Program-made: the position numbers and the translations under genes
Origin: Saprospiraceae bacterium
GTDB taxonomy: Bacteria; Bacteroidota; Bacteroidia; Chitinophagales; Saprospiraceae
Assembly: GCA_016710235.1 (NCBI GenBank)
Contig: JADJLG010000001.1
Span: 2,159,501-2,223,500, forward strand
DNA: 64,000 nt
Direction: 5' to 3'
Shown: positions 18,652 through 26,876 of the stretch, piece after piece
How positions within the stretch are numbered: the first letter of the stretch is position 1
Layout of the letters: each line of letters begins with the position of its first letter
Notes under the pieces: model-generated
What the model saw: the letters and a program-made list of their open reading frames with translations, nothing else
Databases searched by the model: none
What the model was told of the DNA's origin: nothing

Positions 18652-20427
18652 CTACTCCTGATGTTCCAACTGAAGCTGTACCAGATTTTTATACACTCCT
18701 GAATGTTCATTCAACAGTTCTTCATGAGTGCCGGACTCTACAATTTTTCCTTCTTTGAGAACATAAATGCAGTTCGCAGCTCGGATAGTAGAAAGTCTGT
18801 GAGCTATGATGATAGATGTCCTGCCATGCATGAGTTTATCAAGTGCATCTTGCACGATCCTTTCAGACTCCGCATCCAAAGCAGAAGTTGCTTCATCCAG
18901 AATCAAAATAGCCGGATCTTTGAGGATAGCACGTGCGATGGCGATTCTTTGTTTTTGACCTCCGGACAGCTTAATACCTCTTTCACCAACAATGGTGTTT
19001 AGGCCTTCAGGAAAAGCTTCAATGAACTCCATACTATTGCTCTTTACAGCAGCTGAGACCAGCTCTGCTTCAGTAGCATCAGGTTTGCCATATAGTATAT
19101 TCTCCCTTATAGTTCCACCAAAAAGAATAATCTCTTGGGGTACGATAGCAAAATTTTTTCGGAATGCCTTCAGATCGTAATCGTATATATCTTTATGATC
19201 TATTTCAATTTGTCCCTGAGAAACGGGATAAAATCGCAGGAGTAATTGTATCAAAGTCGATTTCCCCGCACCACTTTGACCCACCAATGCAATCCGTTGT
19301 CCTTTTTTGACATGAAAACTGATGTTACTCAACACAGTAATCTCAGGCCTGGAAGGATATCGGAAACTCACATTTTGTAATGAAATGTCTCCTTGCATTC
19401 TTTTAGCAACATTATCATTGCTTTGAACGGGGTCAATTTCTTCATCCAAATCCAGGATGTCCTGGATTCTCTCTGTTGCACCTATAGACCCTGCAAGCGT
19501 TGAATACAAGTTTCCCAACCCAGCAATTGCGCCTCCAATTATGCCGGTATAAATGATAAATGAAAATAGATCACCTGCTTTCATTTCTCCTGCTTGGACT
19601 AACATGGCACCACGCCATAGGATGAAGAATAAACCTCCAAATAGTACGGTAATAATGAAGATGAAAAACACACCCCTCATTCGGGCATAGTGCAGCGAGA
19701 TTTGTACCATTTTTTGGATAGAATCCTGAAATCTGGAATACTCAAAATGCTCATTTCCAAAAGCTTTTACTGTATGAAATGACTGAAGACTTTCCTCAAC
19801 GATGATGTTTGTGTCTGCTAGACTGTCCTGCCGATTTTTGGATAATTTTCTGATAAATCTTCCGAAGAAGACTGAGGCAACGACCACTATCGGGAATGTC
19901 AACAGCATGATTAAGGATAATTTAGGTGCCATCCATCCAATGATGACCAGACCTGATATCAGAACTACGATCTGTCGAATCAATTCGGCAAGCGTAATTG
20001 AAAATGCCGACTGCAGCTGTTCAATGTCAGCAGTAAGCCTACTTGTCAATTCACCTATTCTGTGATTCTCATAAAAAGAAATATTTTGGCCAATGATTTT
20101 AGCAAACAATGCTTTACGCACATCGGCAATCCCTTTTTCACTTACCTGAGCAAAAAAAACAGTCCGCAAATAAGATAATGCACCCTGAACAATCAATATC
20201 GCCAGAAATATCCAGCCGAAATTTTCCACTGGAATGTTCCAATGACCTTTTCCAATAGCAGCATTGGCCATTTCACCTGCAGCTCCTGGAAAAATCATAA
20301 ACATCGAACTGGAAATCACCAAACAGATCATCCCCAGAATGAAAGAAGTCCCATATGGTTTTATATATCGAAAAATCCGATAGGATTTGAGCAAACTCGC
20401 TCTACTGATTTTAGGTCTTTGTGACAT
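18652..20427 (-). CDS. ABC exporter, fused permease/ATPase (MsbA/multidrug type)
   Basis: A 591-residue half-transporter. Residues ~25-325 are the six-helix ABC transmembrane domain, and ~350-591 the ATPase. The ATPase has Walker A 'GQSGAGKST', signature 'LSGGQKQR', Walker B 'ILILDEATSALD' and H-loop 'IIIAHRLST', all intact, so it should hydrolyse ATP as a homodimer. The family exports lipids (MsbA, lipid A flipping) or hydrophobic drugs; the sequence alone does not say which. It is the only such gene in the window. It faces the same way as the downstream outer-membrane-type gene (58 bp gap) and the upstream symporter. Confidence 0.92.
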   Translation of the reverse strand: MSQRPKISRASLLKSYRIFRYIKPYGTSFILGMICLVISSSMFMIFPGAAGEMANAAIGKGHWNIPVENFGWIFLAILIVQGALSYLRTVFFAQVSEKGIADVRKALFAKIIGQNISFYENHRIGELTSRLTADIEQLQSAFSITLAELIRQIVVLISGLVIIGWMAPKLSLIMLLTFPIVVVASVFFGRFIRKLSKNRQDSLADTNIIVEESLQSFHTVKAFGNEHFEYSRFQDSIQKMVQISLHYARMRGVFFIFIITVLFGGLFFILWRGAMLVQAGEMKAGDLFSFIIYTGIIGGAIAGLGNLYSTLAGSIGATERIQDILDLDEEIDPVQSNDNVAKRMQGDISLQNVSFRYPSRPEITVLSNISFHVKKGQRIALVGQSGAGKSTLIQLLLRFYPVSQGQIEIDHKDIYDYDLKAFRKNFAIVPQEIILFGGTIRENILYGKPDATEAELVSAAVKSNSMEFIEAFPEGLNTIVGERGIKLSGGQKQRIAIARAILKDPAILILDEATSALDAESERIVQDALDKLMHGRTSIIIAHRLSTIRAANCIYVLKEGKIVESGTHEELLNEHSGVYKNLVQLQLEHQE

Positions 20428-20536
20428 AAAAAAAACATAAACGATTTGAAGAAGCTCATTGTTCTGCGGAGTTGAGATATTCCTGGAAAAGGATCTATAA
20501 GCTTAAGAAATTGGAAACTAACTGTGCATTATTGAA

Positions 20537-21904
20537 TCAATCTTCTCGCATCTCATCAACCTCATTTTCCCACTTTCCTACAATCACAGTGGCAAGACAA
20601 TTCCCCAGTGTGTTGACCGCTGTTCTGGCCATATCCATTAAAGCATCTATGCCTAGTATAGCAGCAATCGGCCAATCCGGCAATCCAAAGCTGGATGCCA
20701 TCCCGGCAAGAATTACCAAAGAGGCTCGTGCAACCCCTGCGACACCTTTGGAAGTCAACATGAGTGTGAGCATCATCGTAATTTGCTGGCCGATGCTGAG
20801 CTGGATACCTGCTGCCTGAGCCACAAAAATCGAAGCCATTGAAAGATACAAAGTAGTTCCATCCAGGTTAAAGCTTAAACCTGTAGGAAGTACAAAAGAT
20901 ACTACCTCCCTGGAGACCCCATATTTTTCCATATTTTCCAAGGCAATAGGCAGTGCTGCTTCAGAACTCGCCGTTCCAAAAGCTATGCTCAACGGTTCGC
21001 TCACATATCGCAGAAACCTTCTTATCCGGACTCCAGAAAACCAAGCCAAAGGCAAAAAAACACCGAATACAAGTACCAATAAACCAAGATACAATGTGCC
21101 AAGCAATTGAAGGAGATTAGCTAATACTCCAAGACCCATGTTTGAAACTGTATATGCCAATGCTCCGCCTACTGCAAAGGGGGAGAAGTACATGACCAGA
21201 TTTGTGAAGCTGAACATGGTATGCGATAGCGAATCTGCAAAGTCAAGTATGGGTTTCCTTTTAGCCCCTTTTATAAGTAATAGTGAAACAGCGAAAAGAA
21301 TACAGAAGACTACAATTTGCAAGATTTGTCCCTCACTGATTGACTTGATGAAGTTTTCTGGAAAAGTGTGAAGCACAATGTCTTTCCATCCCATGGCTTT
21401 TGCAATTTCGGGCAATTTTTCATCCGAATGAAAAGCAGGAATGCCGATTCCGGCTTTAGAGTAATTGATTGCTACAAGTCCAATGATCAGTGCAGTGGTA
21501 GTCACAATTTCAAAATATACAAGGGACTTCCAACCCAATCTTCCCACTTGCCTGAGATTGGAGTGACCAGCGATTCCAACTACCAGAGTGCCAAATAGCA
21601 GTGGCGCAATGATCGTCTTGATCATTTTGATGAATATTTTACTCAAAATATTCAACTCTTTTCCTAATAATGGGAAGTCGTAACCTATACAAATACCCAA
21701 TATCATGCTTACAAAAATCCAAGTAGTCAACTGTTTTCTGAACAAAGCATAGGTACACATAAGCAAGACAGTGGACCATCGCACCAAAAAAAGTGCGTCA
21801 TGTGGAATGTGAATCCATTCGATTGCCTGAAAAAGATGGAGTATTATTGCAATTGAGAGCAGGCCAAAAAGCAGTTTTAAATTGTTCAAAATCAAGTACT
21901 TCAT
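20537..21904 (-). CDS. Dicarboxylate/amino acid:cation symporter (DAACS/SLC1 family)
   Basis: A 455-residue inner-membrane transporter with many hydrophobic helices. Family marks are 'FIKMIKTIIAPLLFGTLV', the re-entrant loop motif 'GTASSEAALPIALENMEK' and 'VLPTGLSFNLDGTTLYLS', which contains the conserved NxDG ion/substrate site. It imports C4-dicarboxylates, glutamate or aspartate with Na+ or H+. Compared with E. coli DctA or GltP it has ~60 extra N-terminal residues with two more hydrophobic segments, common in Bacteroidota members. The start is the first ATG, 17 bp from the end of the DedA gene upstream, so the two genes may be cotranscribed. Confidence 0.92.
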   Translation of the reverse strand: MKYLILNNLKLLFGLLSIAIILHLFQAIEWIHIPHDALFLVRWSTVLLMCTYALFRKQLTTWIFVSMILGICIGYDFPLLGKELNILSKIFIKMIKTIIAPLLFGTLVVGIAGHSNLRQVGRLGWKSLVYFEIVTTTALIIGLVAINYSKAGIGIPAFHSDEKLPEIAKAMGWKDIVLHTFPENFIKSISEGQILQIVVFCILFAVSLLLIKGAKRKPILDFADSLSHTMFSFTNLVMYFSPFAVGGALAYTVSNMGLGVLANLLQLLGTLYLGLLVLVFGVFLPLAWFSGVRIRRFLRYVSEPLSIAFGTASSEAALPIALENMEKYGVSREVVSFVLPTGLSFNLDGTTLYLSMASIFVAQAAGIQLSIGQQITMMLTLMLTSKGVAGVARASLVILAGMASSFGLPDWPIAAILGIDALMDMARTAVNTLGNCLATVIVGKWENEVDEMRED

Positions 21905-21921
21905 ATGGCCAATTGCTTGTT

Positions 21922-22581
21922 TTATTCTTCTGTGTCCGATTTCTTGTTCATACTCAATAAGCCCGTAATCAGACCAGCAAATAATGGTATCATGCTCAGT
22001 AATAAGATGATGAGAACAATAATGGAAAAATGTTCCTTTACGAAAGGTATATTGCCAAAAAGATATCCAACCATTACGATCGGAATCACCCAGACCAAAG
22101 CCCCAATTATATTATAGAAAGTAAATTTTCCGACTTCCATATTTCCAACCCCGGCAATGAAGGGCACAAATGTTCTTATGAAGGGAAGAAATCTACCAAT
22201 GATCAAAGCTTTTCCTCCATGCTTTTCATAAAATTGATGAGTTTTGTCAATATGCTGCTTTCTGATCCATTTGAAATTTTGAGAGTAAACTCTGGGCCCA
22301 ATATATTTTCCAATCATATAATTTACCTGGTTACCCAAAATCGCTCCTGCAATACAGACCAAAATCAGGATCCACACATTCATGTTCCCACTAGCCGCCA
22401 AGGCACCCGCTGCAAACAATAGTGAATCTCCAGGCAAAAATGGAGCGATGACCAGACCCGTTTCTGCGAAAAGTATCAGGAAAAGTATAATGTAAATGAA
22501 AATGCCATAATTCGCGACTAATTCCACAAGGTGATCATCAATGTGAAGTATAAAATCAATCAATTGTTGAATCCAATCCAT
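21922..22581 (-). CDS. DedA/VTT-family membrane protein
   Basis: A 219-residue integral membrane protein of the DedA (SNARE-associated/VTT) family. The hallmark is 'FAETGLVIAPFLPGDSLLF' followed by 'GNQVNYMIGKYIGPR', then 'GRFLPFIRTFVPFIAGVGNM' with the conserved arginines, and a C-terminal helix. DedA proteins help recycle undecaprenyl phosphate or other phospholipid carriers and maintain membrane potential; the exact substrate is not readable from sequence. It is first in the minus-strand run with the symporter. On the minus strand, a TATATTTG -7 element lies at 22626-22633. Confidence 0.92.
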   Translation of the reverse strand: MDWIQQLIDFILHIDDHLVELVANYGIFIYIILFLILFAETGLVIAPFLPGDSLLFAAGALAASGNMNVWILILVCIAGAILGNQVNYMIGKYIGPRVYSQNFKWIRKQHIDKTHQFYEKHGGKALIIGRFLPFIRTFVPFIAGVGNMEVGKFTFYNIIGALVWVIPIVMVGYLFGNIPFVKEHFSIIVLIILLLSMIPLFAGLITGLLSMNKKSDTEE

Positions 22582-22625
22582 CTGTGATTTGATATAAATG
22601 AGTTAGCGAAGGTAGTCGATAAGGA

Positions 22626-22633
22626 CAAATATA
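22626..22633 (-). promoter_or_regulatory. Bacteroidota -7 promoter element for the DedA gene
   Basis: On the minus strand the bases read TATATTTG, matching TAnnTTTG. It is ~45 bp upstream of the DedA ATG. I see no good -33 TTG at the usual spacing, so this is moderate evidence only. Confidence 0.4.
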
Positions 22634-22810
22634 CTGTCCTATATCTTAATTTATACGGAGAATTCTAAGTAGCTACCCAGAGAAGCGCACCCATGTATCA
22701 TTTGGCATTTTTTTTAATATGTTTCTATTTGATAACAAATTAAAAATAAATATAATTTATAAAATATTAATAATTAGGCAAATAAGATATTAAAATTGAT
22801 AATTATACAC

Positions 22811-22818
22811 TATGTTTG
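22811..22818 (+). promoter_or_regulatory. Bacteroidota -7 promoter element (TATGTTTG)
   Basis: TATGTTTG matches TAnnTTTG and contains the first in-frame ATG of the next gene. If it is used, the transcript starts near 22824 and the real start codon is the ATG at 22839. No clear -33 TTG at 19-23 bp was found. Confidence 0.4.
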
Positions 22819-22838
22819 TTCACCCAATTATCGAATCC

Positions 22839-23348
22839 ATGGAACGCGAATTTAATCCGCTTGCTCTATTGAGACAACACAATCTGTCTGAGCGTACAAA
22901 AGACAAAATTTTATCTATCTCTATAGCTGTATTCGGCGCAATAGGTTCTTATTTCCTATTGGACAAGTATATCGAATTGAGAACCAAAGATTTGAATCGT
23001 TCACCGGCAGTAGTTTTTCAGGAAGGAGCCCATACACCGTCGGCAAGGCCGTTTGCGGAAGGGATGGATGCTTCAATGGGTTCGCAATTGTTGATCGAAG
23101 GGGAAGCAGTGGTCAATCATCCCCTCAAAGTAAGTTTTATCAATTACAGACCTGATGAAATGTTTCTTCTTGATTTTGGGAATGGAGTCAGGAAACAAAT
23201 GACCTCAACCCATATGATCATACAATACAATCAGGCTGGAATTTATATCGTACAGTGTTTCAAAAAAGACAATACCAAGAGTTGGCGTAGGATAGCAACT
23301 CAAACCCTCACGATTCAGAACAACGGCCAAGAATTAAGTGAATTATAG
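22839..23348 (+). CDS. Single-pass membrane protein with PKD-like periplasmic domain, unknown function
   Basis: A protein of 169 residues from the ATG at 22839, or 178 from 22812. The first ~30 residues are charged ('NPLALLRQHNLSERTKDK'). One hydrophobic helix follows ('ILSISIAVFGAIGSYFLL'), then a ~120-residue soluble part. That part has the strand and turn pattern of a PKD/Ig fold: 'VSFINYRPDEMFLLDFGNG' then 'YNQAGIYIVQCF'. I do not recognise a named family. It stands alone between the divergent DedA gene and the convergent DUF4159 gene. A membrane-anchored, outward-facing domain is inference. Confidence 0.7.
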   Translation: MEREFNPLALLRQHNLSERTKDKILSISIAVFGAIGSYFLLDKYIELRTKDLNRSPAVVFQEGAHTPSARPFAEGMDASMGSQLLIEGEAVVNHPLKVSFINYRPDEMFLLDFGNGVRKQMTSTHMIIQYNQAGIYIVQCFKKDNTKSWRRIATQTLTIQNNGQELSEL

Positions 23349-23371
23349 ATCAGCAATACCAGACCAATAAA

Positions 23372-24040
23372 TTAATTGCTGAATACGTACCTGATTAGAT
23401 TTGCTCCCATCTTTAATGCTTGAATTCTTACTTCTTCTGGATCTTTGTGCACTTCTTTATCTTCCCATCCATCGCCGAGGTCACATTCATATGAATAAAA
23501 ACAAACCAGTCTACCTTTCCACAAAAGTCCAAATCCTTGAGGCGCTTTATCATTGTGCTTATGAATCTTGGGTAACCCGCGGTTAAAGCTAAATTTTTGT
23601 TGGTAAACTGGATGAGAAAATGGGAGTTCGACAAAATCGAGCTCTGGAAATACTTTTTTCATAGCTGGCCTCACAAAAGGATCCATCCCATAATTGTCAT
23701 CTATGTGTAAAAAGCCTCCGGCCTCCAGGTAAGTTCTTAAGTTTTTGGCTTCAAGATCTGAAAATACTACATTTCCATGTCCCGTCATGTGAATAAAAGG
23801 ATAGTTGAAGATTTCAGCACTTCCTACCTCTACTGTAGCATAATCAGGATCAAATTTCGTTTTTAGCTCTTGGTTGCAATATTTGCTCAGATTGGTTAAG
23901 CTCGTAGGATTGGCATACCAATCTCCTCCGCCATTGTACTTCAGCAGAGCTAGTTTCAAAGAAGGAGGAACCGCAGCTGAAACAGTACCCACCACAGCGA
24001 ATAAAAGAAACCAATTTTTAATCTTCATTTTCCAACTCAC
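23372..24040 (-). CDS. DUF4159-family secreted protein
   Basis: A 222-residue protein with a signal peptide (MKIKNWFLLFAVVGTVSAA from Met5; the ORF begins at MSWK). Family-like segments are 'LALLKYNGGGDWYANPTSL', 'FIHMTGHGNVVFS', 'GGFLHIDDNYGMDPFVRP' and 'GLPKIHKHN'. The fold resembles the GATase1-like domain of DUF4159 proteins, which often sit in gliding or moxR/vWA-type loci. Function is unknown. Its start overlaps the end of rsmE by 23 bp, so translational coupling is likely; this overlap also suggests that the Met5 start at ~24028 is possible. Confidence 0.8.
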   Translation of the reverse strand: MSWKMKIKNWFLLFAVVGTVSAAVPPSLKLALLKYNGGGDWYANPTSLTNLSKYCNQELKTKFDPDYATVEVGSAEIFNYPFIHMTGHGNVVFSDLEAKNLRTYLEAGGFLHIDDNYGMDPFVRPAMKKVFPELDFVELPFSHPVYQQKFSFNRGLPKIHKHNDKAPQGFGLLWKGRLVCFYSYECDLGDGWEDKEVHKDPEEVRIQALKMGANLIRYVFSN

Positions 24041-24731
24041 TTTTCATGGCAAATATATGACAAGCTGCAATAGCGGCTGTTTCAGATCTTAATCTTCTTT
24101 GTCCTAAACTCACTGCTTGAAAACCGTTGTGGAGCATGAGTTCGATTTCCTTTGAACTGAAGTCACCTTCCGGCCCAATGCATATCAACGCATCCTTACC
24201 GGACTGAACCACATCCCATAGTGACGTTTTAATTTCTTCCTGACAATGAGCTACAAATTTCTGAGCAATGGGTTGACTGGCAATCAATTGCTGGATTGTT
24301 TGAATTTCAGCAATGATGGGTTTTTTGGTACGTAGGTTTTGTTTACAGGCAGCTGTGATGATTTTACCAAGCCTAACCAAATTAAGGTTTGATTTCATAC
24401 TTCTCTCACTTTTCAAGGGAATGACTATATCGACACCAAATTCAGTCATTTTTTCCACCATCCATTCCATGCGTTCCCGATCCTGAAGCATCCCAAAAGC
24501 GACTATGCTCAGATTAGTCAACCGTTCTTCACGAAATACTTTGGTGATTCGGCACTTTACTAATGTCGATGAGAGATCGACTATTGTGGCTTGCCATATT
24601 TTACCTTGAAATTCTGTTACAAGGATTTCGTCATATAACCTATGCCTCAATACGCGTACGCAGTGATGTGACTCCTCTTCATTTAAATGGAATACTTCAC
24701 TATCGATTTGATTTCCTAAAAATAAATCCAT
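24018..24731 (-). CDS. rsmE: 16S rRNA (uracil1498-N3)-methyltransferase
   Basis: A 237-residue SPOUT-class methyltransferase that methylates U1498 of 16S rRNA with SAM. An N-terminal PUA-like part shows 'EESHHCVRVLRHRLYDEI'. The knotted C-terminal domain shows 'ERMEWMVEKMTEFGVD', 'CIGPEGDFSSKEIELM' and 'VSLGQRRLRSETAAIAA', the SAM-binding knot typical of RsmE. Length is normal. It leads a two-gene unit with the DUF4159 gene. The divergent rseP gene begins 111 bp away. Confidence 0.95.
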   Translation of the reverse strand: MDLFLGNQIDSEVFHLNEEESHHCVRVLRHRLYDEILVTEFQGKIWQATIVDLSSTLVKCRITKVFREERLTNLSIVAFGMLQDRERMEWMVEKMTEFGVDIVIPLKSERSMKSNLNLVRLGKIITAACKQNLRTKKPIIAEIQTIQQLIASQPIAQKFVAHCQEEIKTSLWDVVQSGKDALICIGPEGDFSSKEIELMLHNGFQAVSLGQRRLRSETAAIAACHIFAMKSELENED

Positions 24732-24842
24732 TTATAACACATTTGGTAAATTGGATGGATAAAATCTATGTCTTTTGGCCTTCTTTTTAACAAAGAGAAC
24801 CAAAATTAGGATTTTGACGTTAATGCAGCATATTTTTATCGC

Positions 24843-26183
24843 ATGGGTTATTTTATTATGATCAGCCAGTTTCTGCTCTCTTTGAGTTTGCTGGTGGTCC
24901 TTCACGAATTGGGACACTTTCTCCCTGCTAAATGGTTTAAAACAAAAGTTGAAAAATTTTACCTTTTTTTCGATCCTTGGGTGTCGTTGGTAAAAAAGAA
25001 AATTGGGGAGACTGAATATGGCATCGGTTGGCTGCCACTTGGCGGCTACGTCAAGATAGCAGGGATGGTAGATGAAAGTTTTGATACGGCCTCGCTTTCA
25101 AAAGAAGCCCAACCTTGGGAATTCAGATCAAAGCCGGCTTGGCAACGTCTCATCATCATGCTGGGAGGTGTTACGGTAAATTTTTTACTTGGATTTTTCA
25201 TTTTTGCCATGATGATTTGGCTTTTGGGCTCTTCCTATATACCTACTCAAGAGCTAAAAAACGGAATTCTGGTCGACAGCCTTACTTACAAGATGGGCTT
25301 TCGCGATGGTGACATCATCCTCAAAATGGGTGATAAAAATTTGGATCGATTTGACCGTAGCGTTTTGGTGAAAGGGATGGTTTTGGAAGATCAAAGAAAA
25401 TTTACAGTCCGCAGAGGTGGACAAATGGTCGATATATTGGTGGATCCTGTCTTAGTGCAAGAGCTAACCAAACCATCCGCGAAAGGACTCACACTATGGA
25501 CGATTCCAATGAGTTCAATAGTAAAAGAAGTAATAAAAGGCAGTGCAGCTTCAAAAGCCGGTATGCAAGCAGGCGACCTGATTTTGAGTCTGGATCAGAA
25601 ACCCACACCTTATATTCATCAGGTGCAATCTGTTCTCGCAGGACGAAAAAATGTGCAGCTCCCTATACAATTGGTGAGAGGGACAGATACAATCACCTAT
25701 GATTTAAATATCGGAGAAGATGGTAGGATTGGAGTCTATTGGACCCCGATGGATAAACAATACAAAATTGGTAGAGAAAAATTCTCGTTCTTCCAGTCGA
25801 TTCCTCTTGGAGTGAAAGAAGGAATAGACCTGATTTCCAATCAATTGAAGGCCTTTGGCAAAATGTTTTCGGGCGAGATTAAAGCAAAAGATAGCTTAGG
25901 TGGTTTTGCAAGCATTGCAGGTATGTTCGAAAAAACATGGGACTGGGAATCCTTTTGGAGAATGACTGCAATTTTATCCATAATACTTGGTTTTATGAAC
26001 CTATTGCCGATTCCGGGCTTGGATGGAGGACACGTAGTTTTTCTATTGGTAGAGGTCGTCACAGGTCGAAAAGTACCGGATAGCATTGTTGAGAAAGCAA
26101 CTATGGTTGGATTTATATTGTTATTGGGTTTATTGTTGTTTGCAAATGGTATGGATCTGTTTAGGATCTTCGGAAAGGGATGA
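24843..26183 (+). CDS. rseP: RIP metalloprotease RseP (site-2 protease)
   Basis: A 446-residue intramembrane zinc protease. HELGH at residues 21-25 in the first helix gives two zinc ligands and the catalytic Glu. 'GLDGGH' (Asp394) in the third helix gives the third ligand. Residues ~115-310 form a periplasmic region with two PDZ-like modules ('GFRDGDIILKMGDK', 'KAGMQAGDLILSLDQ'). The family cuts anti-sigma factors and leftover signal peptides within the inner membrane. The FecR-type anti-sigma at 44.1 kb is a possible substrate class, but that is inference. Its TGA overlaps the hscB ATG by 4 bp. Confidence 0.95.
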   Translation: MGYFIMISQFLLSLSLLVVLHELGHFLPAKWFKTKVEKFYLFFDPWVSLVKKKIGETEYGIGWLPLGGYVKIAGMVDESFDTASLSKEAQPWEFRSKPAWQRLIIMLGGVTVNFLLGFFIFAMMIWLLGSSYIPTQELKNGILVDSLTYKMGFRDGDIILKMGDKNLDRFDRSVLVKGMVLEDQRKFTVRRGGQMVDILVDPVLVQELTKPSAKGLTLWTIPMSSIVKEVIKGSAASKAGMQAGDLILSLDQKPTPYIHQVQSVLAGRKNVQLPIQLVRGTDTITYDLNIGEDGRIGVYWTPMDKQYKIGREKFSFFQSIPLGVKEGIDLISNQLKAFGKMFSGEIKAKDSLGGFASIAGMFEKTWDWESFWRMTAILSIILGFMNLLPIPGLDGGHVVFLLVEVVTGRKVPDSIVEKATMVGFILLLGLLLFANGMDLFRIFGKG

Positions 26184-26698
26184 TCAACTACTTTGAATTA
26201 TTTAAAATACCCGTTCATTATTATGTCGATCTGACTGCCTTGCGCAAGCAATTCTATGTATTGAGCCGGCAAACCCATCCCGATCAAAATCAGGATGCTG
26301 ACGCTCAAGCGGAAAGCAGCAAGCTCAATGAAGCTTACAAAACTCTTTCTGATCCCATTTTAAGATTAAAACACATCATAGAACTTTTTCGAGGGCAAGC
26401 CATAGAAGAAAATGTGCCTTTTGAAGATCAAGGATTTATTATGCAAATGATGGATTTGCACGAGAAAATTCAAGATGCAATGCTGCAAGACAGTTCAGAT
26501 GATATTGAGACTGTTCGGTCAGAAATCGAGGACTACAAAGAGTTCCAGCTGCATCACATGCAGAAAGATCTCCTCTCCATCGACCAGCTTGATAAGCTTG
26601 AAGATCCTTTGGTTGATAAACTCATCCAATATTATTTTAAACTCAAGTATTTCATTCGTTTGGAAAAGGCAATTTCCGGAGATGATCTTGAATTATAA
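26180..26698 (+). CDS. hscB: Fe-S cluster co-chaperone HscB
   Basis: A 172-residue type III J-protein. The N-terminal J-domain carries the HPD triad (residues 33-35) in 'QTHPDQNQDAD', then 'LNEAYKTLSDPILRLKHII'. The rest is the three-helix HscB C-terminal domain that holds the IscU scaffold ('DLHEKIQDAM' region). It stimulates the Hsp70 HscA/DnaK during iron-sulfur cluster transfer. No isc or suf genes are beside it. It is translationally coupled to rseP (ATGA overlap). Confidence 0.92.
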   Translation: MINYFELFKIPVHYYVDLTALRKQFYVLSRQTHPDQNQDADAQAESSKLNEAYKTLSDPILRLKHIIELFRGQAIEENVPFEDQGFIMQMMDLHEKIQDAMLQDSSDDIETVRSEIEDYKEFQLHHMQKDLLSIDQLDKLEDPLVDKLIQYYFKLKYFIRLEKAISGDDLEL

Positions 26699-26876
26699 AC
26701 AGCTCATCACTTTCTTTGATTCGAAACCTTGCTTTGTGGCATTTCTTCTTCCACATAATGTTCAATATGGACGGATTCTAAGGAATTAATACCTTTGCCC
26801 ATCCAGTCGGAATAATCCAGGAATGAACCGGCAATGAATATTTGACAATTCATTGACAAATAAGCTTTAATTATAA

